Shown: positions 8,111 to 16,741 of the stretch, piece by piece
How positions within the stretch are numbered: the stretch's first letter is position 1
How the letters are laid out: each line of letters begins with the position of its first letter
The notes under the pieces: generated by a model
Told to the model about the DNA's origin: nothing
Seen by the model: the letters and a program-made list of their open reading frames with translations, nothing else
Databases searched by the model: none
Assembly: GCA_900319835.1 (NCBI GenBank)
Contig: ONPY01000011.1
Span: 1 to 36,063, forward strand
Direction: 5' to 3'
Length of the DNA: 36,063 bases
DNA from: an uncultured Eubacteriales bacterium
GTDB lineage: Bacteria > Bacillota_A > Clostridia > Oscillospirales > Oscillospiraceae
Program-made: the position numbers and the translations under genes

Positions 8111-8748
8111 GCCTTGCCTCCAATCCAGCTCTCGTCGGCGGGGTTATCGCGGAATTGCAGCAGCCGCTCCCGGTCCTCGGGGCGGATGTAGCCCTCGTCC
8201 GCGGCGACGGCAGTGATCACGTCAAAATTCGTCAGCGACACGTTTTTCACCCCGGCGTCCGCGAGCCGCCTGCGGCCCTTTTCCATGCCGTAGGTGAAGA
8301 TGCTGACCACGCCCAGGACCTCGGCCCCGGCCTCGCGCAGGACCTCCACCACCTCCAGGACGCTGCCGCCGGTGGAGATGAGATCCTCCACGACCACGAC
8401 CTTCTGGCCCGGCGTGAGCCGACCCTCGATCTGGTTCTTTCTGCCGTGGTCCTTGGCCCCGCCGCGCACATAGCCCATGGGCATTTGGAGCAGGTGGCCC
8501 ACGATGGCCGCGTGCGCAATGCCCGCGGTGGAGGTGCCCATGAGGACCTCGGCCTCGGGGTACTCCGCTTTGACCACCTCGGCCAGGGCGGACTCCACTT
8601 CGTTTCTGGCCTCCACGTCCGTGAGGATCAGGCGGTTGTCGGTATACACCGGGCTCTTGATGCCGCTGGCCCAGGTGAAGGGCTCCTCCGGCCGGAAAAA
8701 GACGGCGCGGATCCTGAGCAGCTGTCTTGCGATACGTTCTTCTCTCAT
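8107..8748 (-). CDS. pyrE: Orotate phosphoribosyltransferase
   Basis: 213 residues. It joins orotate to PRPP to give orotidine monophosphate. The PRPP-binding motif VVVVEDLISTGGSV is at 117-130; the flexible catalytic loop YVRGGAKDHGRKN, with its basic residues, is at 93-105. Both ends overlap neighbours by 4 bases (ATGA with pyrF upstream and with pyrB downstream), so translation is coupled along the operon. Length and motifs are ordinary for the family. The order pyrF-pyrE-pyrB is unlike the B. subtilis operon, where pyrB is near the front. Confidence 0.96.
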   Translation of the reverse strand: MREERIARQLLRIRAVFFRPEEPFTWASGIKSPVYTDNRLILTDVEARNEVESALAEVVKAEYPEAEVLMGTSTAGIAHAAIVGHLLQMPMGYVRGGAKDHGRKNQIEGRLTPGQKVVVVEDLISTGGSVLEVVEVLREAGAEVLGVVSIFTYGMEKGRRRLADAGVKNVSLTNFDVITAVAADEGYIRPEDRERLLQFRDNPADESWIGGKA

Positions 8749-9443
8749 CCCAAAAACTCCTTTACACAGCGTTGATAGGCGGCGAGGGGATCCTCGGCCC
8801 GGGTGATGGGTCTGCCCACCACGATGTAGTCCGCGCCCAGCTCCCGGGCAAGCGCCGGGGTGGCGACGCGCTTCTGGTCGCCCTTGTCCCCCTCGGCAAA
8901 GCGGACGCCGGGAGTGACGGTGAGAAAGCCCTCACCGCAGCGGCCGTGGACCGCGCCCGCCTCCAGCGGAGAGCAGACCACGCCGTCCAGCCCCGCGGTT
9001 TTCGCATTCTCGGCGTAGGCGAGCACGACCTCATTCAAGGGCCTGTCGATGAGCAGCTCGGTTTCCAGGGCCTGCTGGTCGGTGCTGGTCAGCTGCGTCA
9101 CCGCGATGAGCAGGGGACGGGTGCCGTCCTCCCTGGTCAGCCCCCGGAGGGCGGCCTCCATCATGGCCTTCGTACCGGCGGCGTGAAGATTGACGATGTC
9201 CGCGCCCAGATCCCGCAGCACGCGCATGGACTTTTCCACGGTGTTGGGGATGTCGTGGAGCTTTAAGTCCAGAAAGACCTTGTGTCCTCTGGCCTTCAGC
9301 AGCCGCACGATCTGCGGCCCCTCGGCGTAGAACAGCTCCATGCCGATTTTCACAAAGGGGCGCTCGGCCCCGAAGGACTCCAGAAAGGCGAGGGTTTCCC
9401 CGCTGCCCGCGAAGTCGCAGGCGATGATCACGTCTTTAGCCAC
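8745..9443 (-). CDS. pyrF: Orotidine 5'-phosphate decarboxylase
   Basis: 232 residues from a GTG start at 9443. The frame is open further upstream, but the GTG has GGAGG 8 bases before it and the protein then begins with AKDVIIACDF, as in the family. The signature DLKLHDIPNTV (59-69) holds the catalytic Lys61 and Asp64 of the group 1 (PyrF) decarboxylases. It removes CO2 from OMP to give UMP, the last step of the pathway. The start overlaps the end of pyrD by 8 bases, and the stop overlaps the pyrE start by 4. Confidence 0.95.
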   Translation of the reverse strand: MAKDVIIACDFAGSGETLAFLESFGAERPFVKIGMELFYAEGPQIVRLLKARGHKVFLDLKLHDIPNTVEKSMRVLRDLGADIVNLHAAGTKAMMEAALRGLTREDGTRPLLIAVTQLTSTDQQALETELLIDRPLNEVVLAYAENAKTAGLDGVVCSPLEAGAVHGRCGEGFLTVTPGVRFAEGDKGDQKRVATPALARELGADYIVVGRPITRAEDPLAAYQRCVKEFLG

Positions 9444-10353
9444 AGTGAGAACCTCCGATGATTTCTTTGAGAGCGGATATGCCATAGCGCGCCATGGCGG
9501 CGGGCAGAGCTTCGATCATATCGCGGCAGGCGGTGGGCCGCACCAGATTGGCGGCGCCTATCTCCACGGCGGTCGCCCCGGCGAGCATCATCTCCAGCAC
9601 GTCCTCCGCGGAGGACACGCCGCCCACGCCGACGACGGGCACGGAGACGGCCTGCGATACCTGATACACCATGCGCAGAGCCAGGGGGAAAACCGCGGGG
9701 CCGGAGAGCCCGCCGGTGACGTTTGCCAGAACGGGGCGCCCGGTCTTGAGGTCGATGCGCATGGAGAGCAGGGTGTTGATCAGGCACACGGCGTCCGCCC
9801 CGGCGCCCTCCACGGCCCTGGCCACGGCCACAATGTCGGTGACATTGGGGGTGAGCTTCACGATCAGGGGCTTTTTCACCGCGTCCCGCACCGCGCGGGT
9901 GACCTCAGCGGCGCATTTGGGGTCGGTGCCGAAGCTCATGCCCCCGCCGTGGACGTTGGGGCAGCTGATGTTGAGCTCGATCCAGCCCACCTGGGGGCAG
10001 ACGTCAAAGCGGCGGCAGGTCTCCACATATTCCTCGACGGAAAAACCGCTGACGTTTGCCAGGATCGGCTTGTGAAAGACCTTTGCCAGCTTCGGCAGTT
10101 CCTCCCGGATCACCGCGTCCACGCCGGGGTTTTGCAGGCCCACGGCGTTGAGAAGCCCCGCGGGGGCCTCCGCGATGCGGGGCGTGGGATTGCCAAAGCG
10201 GGGGTGCAGGGTCGTTCCCTTGCAGGAGAGAGAGCCGAGACAGTTGATGTCGTAGAGCTCCGCAAACTCGTGCCCGTAGCCGAAGCAGCCGCTGGCGGGG
10301 ATGACGGGGTTAGATAGCTCGATGCCGCAGAGGGTCACTCTCGTGTCTGCCAT
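9436..10353 (-). CDS. pyrD: Dihydroorotate dehydrogenase, class 1B catalytic subunit
   Basis: 305 residues. An FMN-binding barrel that oxidises dihydroorotate to orotate. NISCPN places the catalytic base Cys131, which with the absence of an N-terminal membrane helix marks class 1 rather than the quinone-linked class 2. The adjoining pyrK gene makes it class 1B, an NAD+-dependent heterotetramer with FAD and an iron-sulfur cluster. ATG 10353 follows AAGGAGG at 7 bases and lies 19 bases inside the end of pyrK. NAD+ coupling suits an anaerobe. Confidence 0.96.
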   Translation of the reverse strand: MADTRVTLCGIELSNPVIPASGCFGYGHEFAELYDINCLGSLSCKGTTLHPRFGNPTPRIAEAPAGLLNAVGLQNPGVDAVIREELPKLAKVFHKPILANVSGFSVEEYVETCRRFDVCPQVGWIELNISCPNVHGGGMSFGTDPKCAAEVTRAVRDAVKKPLIVKLTPNVTDIVAVARAVEGAGADAVCLINTLLSMRIDLKTGRPVLANVTGGLSGPAVFPLALRMVYQVSQAVSVPVVGVGGVSSAEDVLEMMLAGATAVEIGAANLVRPTACRDMIEALPAAMARYGISALKEIIGGSHCG

Positions 10354-11066
10354 ACCAGCGCCTCCTTTTCAAAGACCGGGCCGTCCTTGCAGACGCGCCG
10401 GGGGCCGCTCACGGTCTCGATCGTGCAGCCCATGCAGGCCCCAAAGCCGCAGCCCATCCGGGCCTCCAGACTGATTTGGCCCGGCCCCGCGGCCTCGCGA
10501 CAGAGGGCCTCGGCCATGGGCAGAGGGCCGCAGGCGTAGAAAAAGCTGGAATCAAAGCGGTCCAGCAGGTCGGTGACCAGCCCCTTTTCGCCCAGAGAGC
10601 CGTCCGCGGTACAGACCGTGACGGAAGCCCCCAGGGCGCGGAATTCGTCCAGATACACCGCGTCCTTTTTGCTGCCGAAGCCCAGCAGGACCTGGGGCGG
10701 CGCCGGCAGGGATTTGGCGAGATAATACAGGGGCGTCAGGCCCAGGCCGCCGCCGATGAGCAGGGGACGGTCCCCGGCGCGGCGCAGATCAAAGCCGTTG
10801 CCGAGCCCCGTCAGCACGGAAAGCTGACCGCTCTGCATGCGGCTGAGGGCCTCAGTGCCCCGGCCCGCGAGCTGGTAGACCAGCGTCAGCTCCCCGTTTT
10901 CGCAGTCGCAGACGGAAAAGGGGCGGCGGAGGAAGAAGCCCGGCAGGCTCACGGACACAAACTGCCCGGGGCCGCGCACGACGGAGGTGTCCCCCGCGAG
11001 GCGCAGGCGGAAAACGCGGTCGGTCAAGGCCGCGTTTTCACGGATTTCAAAACGAACTTCCTTCAT
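10335..11066 (-). CDS. pyrK: Dihydroorotate dehydrogenase electron-transfer subunit
   Basis: 243 residues. A ferredoxin-reductase-like protein passing electrons from PyrD's FMN to NAD+. RRPFSVCD (47-54) is the FAD-binding motif, and GGGLGLTPLYYLAK lies in the NAD-binding domain. The C-terminal cysteines Cys206, Cys211, Cys214 and Cys226 (C-x4-C-x2-C-x11-C) form the [2Fe-2S] site. Its ATG shares one base with the carB stop (TGATG), so re-initiation is likely. Domain order and length are normal for PyrK. Confidence 0.95.
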   Translation of the reverse strand: MKEVRFEIRENAALTDRVFRLRLAGDTSVVRGPGQFVSVSLPGFFLRRPFSVCDCENGELTLVYQLAGRGTEALSRMQSGQLSVLTGLGNGFDLRRAGDRPLLIGGGLGLTPLYYLAKSLPAPPQVLLGFGSKKDAVYLDEFRALGASVTVCTADGSLGEKGLVTDLLDRFDSSFFYACGPLPMAEALCREAAGPGQISLEARMGCGFGACMGCTIETVSGPRRVCKDGPVFEKEALVWQTRE

Positions 11067-14000
11067 CAGGCGTCAATGGTGGAGATGCAGAGGGTGGTCT
11101 CCTCCAGCACGTCCAGCAGCACCCGCACCGTGTCCAGGGCGGTGAACATGGTGGTGTTGTTCTCGGTGGCGCAGGCGCGCATCTGGTAGCCGTCGTTGGC
11201 CTCGCCCGCATCGCCGAGTTCCCGGGTGTTGATGACGTAGGCGATGTGGCCCTGGCGCAGGGAGTCGAGAATCTCGCTGCTGCCGGCGGAGAGCTTCTGC
11301 AGCACGTGGGTGCGGATGCCGTTTTCCTTGAGGAAGCGCGCGGTGCCCCGGGTGGCCTCGATGTTGAAGCCCAGGTTGTAGAAGCGGCGGATCAGGGGCA
11401 GGGCCTCCTCCTTGTCCTTGTCGGCCACGGTAACAAAGACCGTGCCGTAGTTTTGCAGATGGGTGCCCGCGGCCTGCAGCGCCTTGTACAGGGCGCGGTT
11501 TAACTTGTCGTCATAGCCGATGGCCTCGCCCGTGGACTTCATCTCCGGGCTCAGATAGGCGTCCAGACCCTTGATCTTCGAGAAGGAGAAGACCGGGACC
11601 TTGACGTAAAAGCGCTTCTTTTCCTCGGGGTAGAGGTCGAAGATGCCCTGCTCCTTGAGGCTCTTGCCGAGGATGACCTCGGTGGCGATGTCGGCCAGGG
11701 AGTAGCCCGTGGCCTTGGAGAGGAAGGGGACCGTGCGGGAGGAGCGGGGGTTGACCTCGATGATATAGACGTTCTCGTCGGGATCCACGATGAACTGGAT
11801 GTTGTACAGGCCCACGATGCCGATGCCGAGACCCAGCTTCTTGGCGTACTGGAGGATGATGCCCTTGACCTTGTTGGAGATGGAGAAGGCGGGGTAGACG
11901 CTGATGGAGTCGCCGGAGTGGATGCCGGTGCGCTCGACCAGTTCCATGATGCCGGGGACGAAGACGTCCCGGCCGTCGCAGATGGCGTCGACCTCGACCT
12001 CGCGGCCGGAGATGTACTTGTCCACCAGCACGGGCTTGTCCTCGTCGATCTCCACGGCCGAACGCAGGTACTGTCTCAGCTGTGTCTCATTGGCCACGAT
12101 CTGCATGGCCCGGCCGCCGAGGACGAAGCTCGGGCGCACCAGCACGGGGTAGCCGATCTCGGATGCGGTCTTCACACCGTCCTCAATGTTCGTCACGGCG
12201 GCGCCTCTGGGCTGGGGGATGTTCAGCTCCTGGAGGAGCTTTTCAAACAGGTCGCGGTTTTCCGCCTTGTCGATGGCGGCGCAGTCCGTGCCGATGATCT
12301 TCACGCCGCGCTCCATCAGGGGCTCGGCCAGGTTGATGGCGGTCTGGCCGCCCAGGGAGGCGATGACGCCCTCGGGCTTTTCAAAGGCGATGATGTTCAT
12401 CACGTCCTCCGCCGTCAGGGGCTCAAAGTAGAGCTTGTCGGCGGTGGTGTAGTCGGTGGAGACGGTCTCGGGGTTGTTGTTGATGATGATGGCCTCGTAT
12501 CCGGCCTTGCGGATGGTCTGCACCGCGTGGACGGTGGAGTAGTCAAACTCCACGCCCTGGCCGATGCGGATCGGGCCCGCGCCGAGGACCACGATCTTCT
12601 TCTTGTCGCCGAGGCGGGACTGGGTCTCGCCCTCGTAGGAGGAGTAGAAATAGGGGATGTAGGCGCCGGTGTGGCAGGTGTCCACCATGCGGTAGCAGGG
12701 AGCCAGCCCCAGAGAGCGGCGCAGGCCGTAGACCTCCATCTCGCTCATGCCCCAGAGCCTGGCAATGTATTTGTCGGAAAAGCCCATGCGCTTGGCCTCG
12801 CGCATGACCTCCACGTTGCGCACGGAGGCGGCCAGACGCACCTCCATGTCGGTGATCTTCTTCAGACTCTCGAGAAAGAGCTCCGTGATGGCGGTGACCT
12901 CGTGGAGCTTTTCCACCGGGACGCCCAGGCGCAGCAGCTGGGCCACGGCAAAGATGCCGTCGTGCCGGAACTCGGAGACGTAGGCGAGCAGCTCCTCCCG
13001 GCTCATGGAATCGAACTTTGCCATGTGCAGGTGGCTCACGCCGATCTCGAGCGAGCGCACGGATTTGAGCATGCACTCCTCCAGATTGGCGCCGATGCCC
13101 ATGACCTCGCCGGTGGCCTTCATCTGGGTGCCCAGCAGGTTCGGCGCGGTGGGGAACTTGTCAAAGGCAAAGCGCGGGAACTTCGCAACCACGTAGTCGA
13201 GCGAGGGCTCAAAGGCGGCGTTGGTGTTGGCAATGGCGATCTCCTCCAGCGTCATGCCCACGGCGATCTTCGCCGTGACGCGGGCGATGGGGTAGCCGCT
13301 GGCCTTGGAGGCCAGGGCCGAGGAGCGGGAGACGCGGGGGTTGACCTCGATCAAAAAGTACTCGCTGGTCTCCGGATGCAGGGCAAACTGGACGTTGCAG
13401 CCGCCCTCGATCTTGAGCGCGCGGATGATCTTGATGGCCGAGTCGTTGAGCATTTTGAGATCGTGGTCGTTCAGGCTCATGATGGGGGCCACGACGATGG
13501 AGTCGCCGGTATGCACGCCCACGGGGTCCACGTTCTCCATGCCGCAGATGGTGATGGCGTGGTCGGTGCTGTCGCGCATGACCTCAAACTCGATCTCCTT
13601 GTAGCCGCGCACGCTCTTCTCCACCAGTACCTGGTGGACCGGGGAGAGCTGGAAGGCGTTGCGGCCGATGTCGACAAGCTCTTCTTCGTTGTAGGCAAAG
13701 CCGCCGCCGGTGCCGCCGAGCGTGAAGGCCGGGCGCAGTACCACGGGGTAGCCGATCTCCTGCGCGGCCTTCCTGGCCTCGTCCAGGCTGTAGGTGATCT
13801 CGGAGGGGATGACGGGCTCGCCGATCTCCTGGCAGAGCTCCTTGAACTTTTCCCGGTCCTCGGCGCGCTCGATGCTCTCAGCCGGGGTGCCCAGCAGCGC
13901 CACGCGGCACTCCTTCAAAACGCCCTTCTTCTCCAGCTGCATCGCGAGGTTCAGCCCCGTCTGCCCGCCGATGCCGGGTACGATGGCGTCGGGCCGCTCA

Positions 14001-14239
14001 TAGCGGAGGATCTTGGCGATGTACTCCAGGGTCAGCGGCTCCATGTAGACCTTGTCCGCGATGGAGGTGTCCGTCATGATGGTGGCGGGGTTGGAGTTGC
14101 ACAGCACCACCTCGTAGCCCTCTTCCTTGAGCGCCAGACACGCCTGGGTGCCGGCGTAGTCAAACTCCGCCGCCTGGCCGATGACGATGGGACCGGAGCC
14201 AATGATGAGAATTTTCTTGAGATCTGTTCTTTTTGGCAT
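11066..14239 (-). CDS. carB: Carbamoyl phosphate synthase large subunit
   Basis: 1057 residues, the full length of CarB. Two homologous ATP-grasp halves are visible. The first begins at KILIIGSGPIVIGQAAEFDYAGTQA. The second begins near residue 550 with KIVVLGAGPIRIGQGVEFDYSTVHA. The C-terminal domain is the MGS-like regulatory region. The enzyme makes carbamoyl phosphate from bicarbonate, ammonia and two ATP. Normally the ammonia comes through a tunnel from the glutaminase CarA, but no carA is adjacent or elsewhere in this window. The gene starts 5 bases after pyrC, with AGAGG upstream, and ends overlapping pyrK. Either carA lies elsewhere in the genome or the enzyme uses free ammonia. Confidence 0.97.
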   Translation of the reverse strand: MPKRTDLKKILIIGSGPIVIGQAAEFDYAGTQACLALKEEGYEVVLCNSNPATIMTDTSIADKVYMEPLTLEYIAKILRYERPDAIVPGIGGQTGLNLAMQLEKKGVLKECRVALLGTPAESIERAEDREKFKELCQEIGEPVIPSEITYSLDEARKAAQEIGYPVVLRPAFTLGGTGGGFAYNEEELVDIGRNAFQLSPVHQVLVEKSVRGYKEIEFEVMRDSTDHAITICGMENVDPVGVHTGDSIVVAPIMSLNDHDLKMLNDSAIKIIRALKIEGGCNVQFALHPETSEYFLIEVNPRVSRSSALASKASGYPIARVTAKIAVGMTLEEIAIANTNAAFEPSLDYVVAKFPRFAFDKFPTAPNLLGTQMKATGEVMGIGANLEECMLKSVRSLEIGVSHLHMAKFDSMSREELLAYVSEFRHDGIFAVAQLLRLGVPVEKLHEVTAITELFLESLKKITDMEVRLAASVRNVEVMREAKRMGFSDKYIARLWGMSEMEVYGLRRSLGLAPCYRMVDTCHTGAYIPYFYSSYEGETQSRLGDKKKIVVLGAGPIRIGQGVEFDYSTVHAVQTIRKAGYEAIIINNNPETVSTDYTTADKLYFEPLTAEDVMNIIAFEKPEGVIASLGGQTAINLAEPLMERGVKIIGTDCAAIDKAENRDLFEKLLQELNIPQPRGAAVTNIEDGVKTASEIGYPVLVRPSFVLGGRAMQIVANETQLRQYLRSAVEIDEDKPVLVDKYISGREVEVDAICDGRDVFVPGIMELVERTGIHSGDSISVYPAFSISNKVKGIILQYAKKLGLGIGIVGLYNIQFIVDPDENVYIIEVNPRSSRTVPFLSKATGYSLADIATEVILGKSLKEQGIFDLYPEEKKRFYVKVPVFSFSKIKGLDAYLSPEMKSTGEAIGYDDKLNRALYKALQAAGTHLQNYGTVFVTVADKDKEEALPLIRRFYNLGFNIEATRGTARFLKENGIRTHVLQKLSAGSSEILDSLRQGHIAYVINTRELGDAGEANDGYQMRACATENNTTMFTALDTVRVLLDVLEETTLCISTIDA

Positions 14240-14244
14240 GTCGA

Positions 14245-15444
14245 TTACCTCTTATATGCATAAACTTGTTTTCCCTGATGGAAGGTGGCAAGGCATCGGC
14301 CCTGCACCGTGCGCCCCGCGAAGGGGGTGGCCCGGCCCTTGGATTGGAAGGAGGACGGGTCGATGGTGTAGCTCTCGCTCAAATCCCAGACGGAGAAGTC
14401 GCAGCCGAGCGGCAGCGAAAAGCGGGCGCGGGGCCGGTCCGTCAGCAAGCCAAGCAGCGTCTCCAGCGGCAGGACGCCCTTCTGCACCAGCCCGGTGTAG
14501 AGCACGGGGAAGGCCGTCTCCAGCCCCACGATGCCCATGGCGCTCTTTTCAAGCCCGCGGCTCTTCTCCTCGGCGGAGTGGGGGGCGTGGTCGGTGGCGA
14601 TGCATTCCACCGTCCCGTCCAGCACGCCCGCGATGAGGGCCTCGCGGTCCTCTCTCTCGCGCAGGGGCGGGTTCATCTTGAAGCGCCCGTCCTCCATGAG
14701 ATCGCCCTCATCCAGCAGCAGGTAGTGCGGCGCGGTCTCGCAGCTTGCGTCGACGCCGGACTTCTTCGCCTGCCGCACCAGCTCCACGCTCTCTTTGGTG
14801 GAGACGTGGCAGACGTGGTAGGCGCAGCCGGTCTCGGCCGCGAGATTCAGGTCACGCTCCACCTGGCGCCACTCGCTCTCCGACGAGATGCCCCGGTGGC
14901 CGTGGGCCTTCGCGTACTGCCCGTCGTGGATGTATCCGCCGCGCAGGAGCGCGTTTACCTCACAGTGGGCCACGATCATTTTGCCCAGAGCCCTGGCCCT
15001 TCGCATGGCCTCGCGCATCATGGCGTCGGACTGGACGCCGTGCCCGTCGTCGGAGAAGGCCACCGCGTCGCTGAGGTTTTCCATGTCGGAGAGAACCTCG
15101 CCCTTCTCGCCCACGGTCACCGCGGCGTAGGGGAAAACGTCCACCACGGCGTCCCGCCGGATGATGGCAAGCTCCTCGTCCAGGTGCTCGCGGGAATCCG
15201 GCACGGGATCCAGGTTCGGCATGGAGCAGACGGCGGTGTAGCCCCCCGCCGCGGCCGCCATGGAGCCGGTGCGTATGGTCTCCTTATAAGAAAAACCCGG
15301 CTCTCTGAAATGCACATGCACATCACAGAAGCCGGGAAAAACAGTGAGTCCGTCGGTATTGTCGGAAAAAGAGGAAGCCGCGAGAGCGGCACGGATACCG
15401 CCGACAAAATCTGTTCCGTATGCCTTGACGAAGGTAAAATCCAT
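14245..15444 (-). CDS. pyrC: Dihydroorotase
   Basis: 399 residues from ATG 15444, with GGGAGG 5 bases upstream; the open frame continues further but would run into the leader. It cyclises carbamoyl aspartate to dihydroorotate. The amidohydrolase metal motif DVHVHFREPG gives His43 and His45; CHVSTKESV and ATDHAPHS supply later metal and catalytic residues. It belongs to the longer B. subtilis-like dihydroorotases rather than the 350-residue E. coli type. It is the first gene of the pyr operon, directly behind the attenuator-like leader. Confidence 0.95.
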   Translation of the reverse strand: MDFTFVKAYGTDFVGGIRAALAASSFSDNTDGLTVFPGFCDVHVHFREPGFSYKETIRTGSMAAAAGGYTAVCSMPNLDPVPDSREHLDEELAIIRRDAVVDVFPYAAVTVGEKGEVLSDMENLSDAVAFSDDGHGVQSDAMMREAMRRARALGKMIVAHCEVNALLRGGYIHDGQYAKAHGHRGISSESEWRQVERDLNLAAETGCAYHVCHVSTKESVELVRQAKKSGVDASCETAPHYLLLDEGDLMEDGRFKMNPPLREREDREALIAGVLDGTVECIATDHAPHSAEEKSRGLEKSAMGIVGLETAFPVLYTGLVQKGVLPLETLLGLLTDRPRARFSLPLGCDFSVWDLSESYTIDPSSFQSKGRATPFAGRTVQGRCLATFHQGKQVYAYKR

Positions 15445-15459
15445 CGTGCCCTCCCAAAG

Positions 15460-15557
15460 AAAAAAACTGCCCTGCTTGCGGCAAGACAGCGGACAGACGG
15501 GCGCACTGCGCCCTATACACTTGCATCTTGCCGACCTCTCGGATCGCCTTAAAGATC
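15460..15557 (-). promoter_or_regulatory. pyr operon leader: terminator/antiterminator with PyrR-like loop
   Basis: Read leftward from the predicted start near 15557. A small stem-loop CGATCC-GAGA-GGTCG (15533-15546) resembles the PyrR recognition loop (consensus UCCnGnGAGG, here one base shorter). The adjoining CGGCAAGA (15526-15533) can pair with TCTTGCCG inside the downstream hairpin. That hairpin, CTGTCTTGC / GCAGGGCAG (15481-15489 with 15467-15475), has nine pairs including two G-U, and is followed by seven Ts (15460-15466). This is the standard arrangement of a transcription attenuator 15 bases before the pyrC start. An extra hairpin GGGCG..CGCCC lies between (15499-15513). No pyrR gene is in the window. 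Confidence 0.65.
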
Positions 15558-15563
15558 GTATGC

Positions 15564-15593
15564 AGTATAGCAAAAAGGGGGCTTTTCTGTCAA
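15564..15593 (-). promoter_or_regulatory. Promoter of the pyr operon
   Basis: On the minus strand, TTGACA (15588-15593), an 18-base spacer and TATACT (15564-15569). It fires leftward into the pyrC leader. The 100 bases between it and the divergent TetR promoter (15594-15695) show nothing further. Confidence 0.8.
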
Positions 15594-15695
15594 TTGACGA
15601 AACGCCCGAACTCGGCCCCGCCCGGGCGCGGCGCTTTGTCCAGCTTGTCAAAAGTCCTCCCGCGGCGCTGGTGCGGGAAAAAACAGAAGGCGGGG

Positions 15696-15745
15696 ATTGA
15701 CACCGTGTCAGAATGCTGGTATCATAGTTCTGACATTGTGTCAAT
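15696..15745 (+). promoter_or_regulatory. tetR-operon promoter with twin TGACA-N3-TGTCA operators
   Basis: TTGACA (15697-15702), a 17-base spacer and TATCAT (15720-15725, extended by TGG) form the promoter. Two copies of the palindrome TGACA-N3-TGTCA sit at 15698-15710, over the -35, and 15731-15743, at the transcription start. Their centres are 33 bases apart, about three helical turns. The flanks ATTGACAC...TGTCAG and CTGACA...GTGTCAAT mirror each other. This is the pattern of a self-repressed TetR-family gene. Confidence 0.8.
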
Positions 15746-15771
15746 ACAGATCCTGAGGGGAGGAGACAGAT

Positions 15772-16401
15772 ATGCCGAAAGGATCTGCGGAGCTGACCCA
15801 GGCGCGGCGGGAGGAGATCCTGGCCGCCTGCCGGAAGCTCTATGAGACCAGGAGCTTCAAGGAGATCACGCTCAAGGATATCGGACAGCAGACCTCCTTT
15901 ACCCGCACTTCGATCTACAACTACTTTGAAACGAAGGAGGAGATCTTCCTCGCGCTGTTTCAGCGGGAGTACGAGCTGTTTGCCGGGGATCTGGATGCGC
16001 TCTGCCGGCGGGAGGAGACGCTCTCAAAGGACGCGCTGTCCGCGGCGCTGGCCAGGGCGCTGGAAAACCGCCCCCTGATGCTCAAGCTGCTGAGCATGAA
16101 CCTCTATGACATGGAGGCAAACTCCCGCATGGAGCGGCTGGTGGAATTCAAGACGGCCTACGGGGAGTCGAAGAAAGCGCTGGACCGCTGCCTGATGAAG
16201 TTTGCCCCCAACCTGGACGAGAGCGGCCGCCAGACCTTCCTGTACGCGTTTTTGCCCTTTGTCTACGGACTCTACCCCTACACGGTGGTGACGGAAAAAC
16301 AGCGGGAGGCCATGAAAGAGGCGGGGATCGACTATACCTATATGAGCACCTACGAGATGGCCTACGCCTTTCTCAAAACCATGCTGGGAGGATTGACATG
16401 A
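15772..16401 (+). CDS. TetR/AcrR-family transcriptional repressor
   Basis: 209 residues. The N-terminal helix-turn-helix is at about 12-60, with the typical TLKDIGQQTSFTRTSIYNYFETKEEIF. The C-terminal ligand domain (about 75-209) has a long helical region with several Tyr and Phe residues. ATG 15772 is preceded by GGGGAGGAGA. It opens a rightward operon of five further redox-related genes, the first overlapping its stop by ATGA. The twin palindromes in its promoter are the probable operators. The inducer is not known; the downstream genes suggest a quinone-like, aromatic or electrophilic compound. Confidence 0.92.
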   Translation: MPKGSAELTQARREEILAACRKLYETRSFKEITLKDIGQQTSFTRTSIYNYFETKEEIFLALFQREYELFAGDLDALCRREETLSKDALSAALARALENRPLMLKLLSMNLYDMEANSRMERLVEFKTAYGESKKALDRCLMKFAPNLDESGRQTFLYAFLPFVYGLYPYTVVTEKQREAMKEAGIDYTYMSTYEMAYAFLKTMLGGLT

Positions 16402-16727
16402 TCACAGTGAATCTCTACTACACCGGGGCAAACGGCGCGGCCCGCGCCTTTGCCGAGGAGATGGTCGCAAGCGGCGTCGCCGCGGCCATCCGCGCCGAGG
16501 ACGGCAACCTGCGCTACGAGTACTTCTTGCCGATGGACGACCCCGAGACCGTGCTGCTCATCGACCAGTGGCGGGATCAGGCGGCCATCGACGCGCACCA
16601 CGCCTCCCCCATGATGGGGCAGATCGCGGCGCTGCGGGAAAAGTACGACCTGCACATGAAGGCCGAGCGCTTCCTCTCCGACTTAAGCGGGCTGCCGGAG
16701 AAGGATATGCAGTATATCAAGCCTTGA
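16398..16727 (+). CDS. Antibiotic biosynthesis monooxygenase-family (ABM, quinol monooxygenase-like) protein
   Basis: 109 residues. The pattern MITVNLYYTGANGAARAFAEEM... RYEYFLPMDDPETVLLIDQWRDQAAIDAHHASPMM is that of the dimeric ferredoxin-like ABM/YgiN fold: strand, helix, YEYF strand, then W-x-D/Q-x-A-x-x-x-H. Family members oxidise quinols or small aromatics without cofactor, or serve as binding proteins. Start ATG 16398 overlaps the tetR stop by 4 bases. It likely acts with the following carboxymuconolactone decarboxylase-like and flavodoxin genes on a redox-active small molecule; the substrate is unknown. Confidence 0.8.
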   Translation: MITVNLYYTGANGAARAFAEEMVASGVAAAIRAEDGNLRYEYFLPMDDPETVLLIDQWRDQAAIDAHHASPMMGQIAALREKYDLHMKAERFLSDLSGLPEKDMQYIKP

Positions 16728-16741
16728 AGGAGGATTACAAT

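Noticed and set aside
15594..15695. A short gene in the gap between the divergent pyr and tetR promoters
   Set aside because: Open frames there have no ribosome binding site and run through the promoters.
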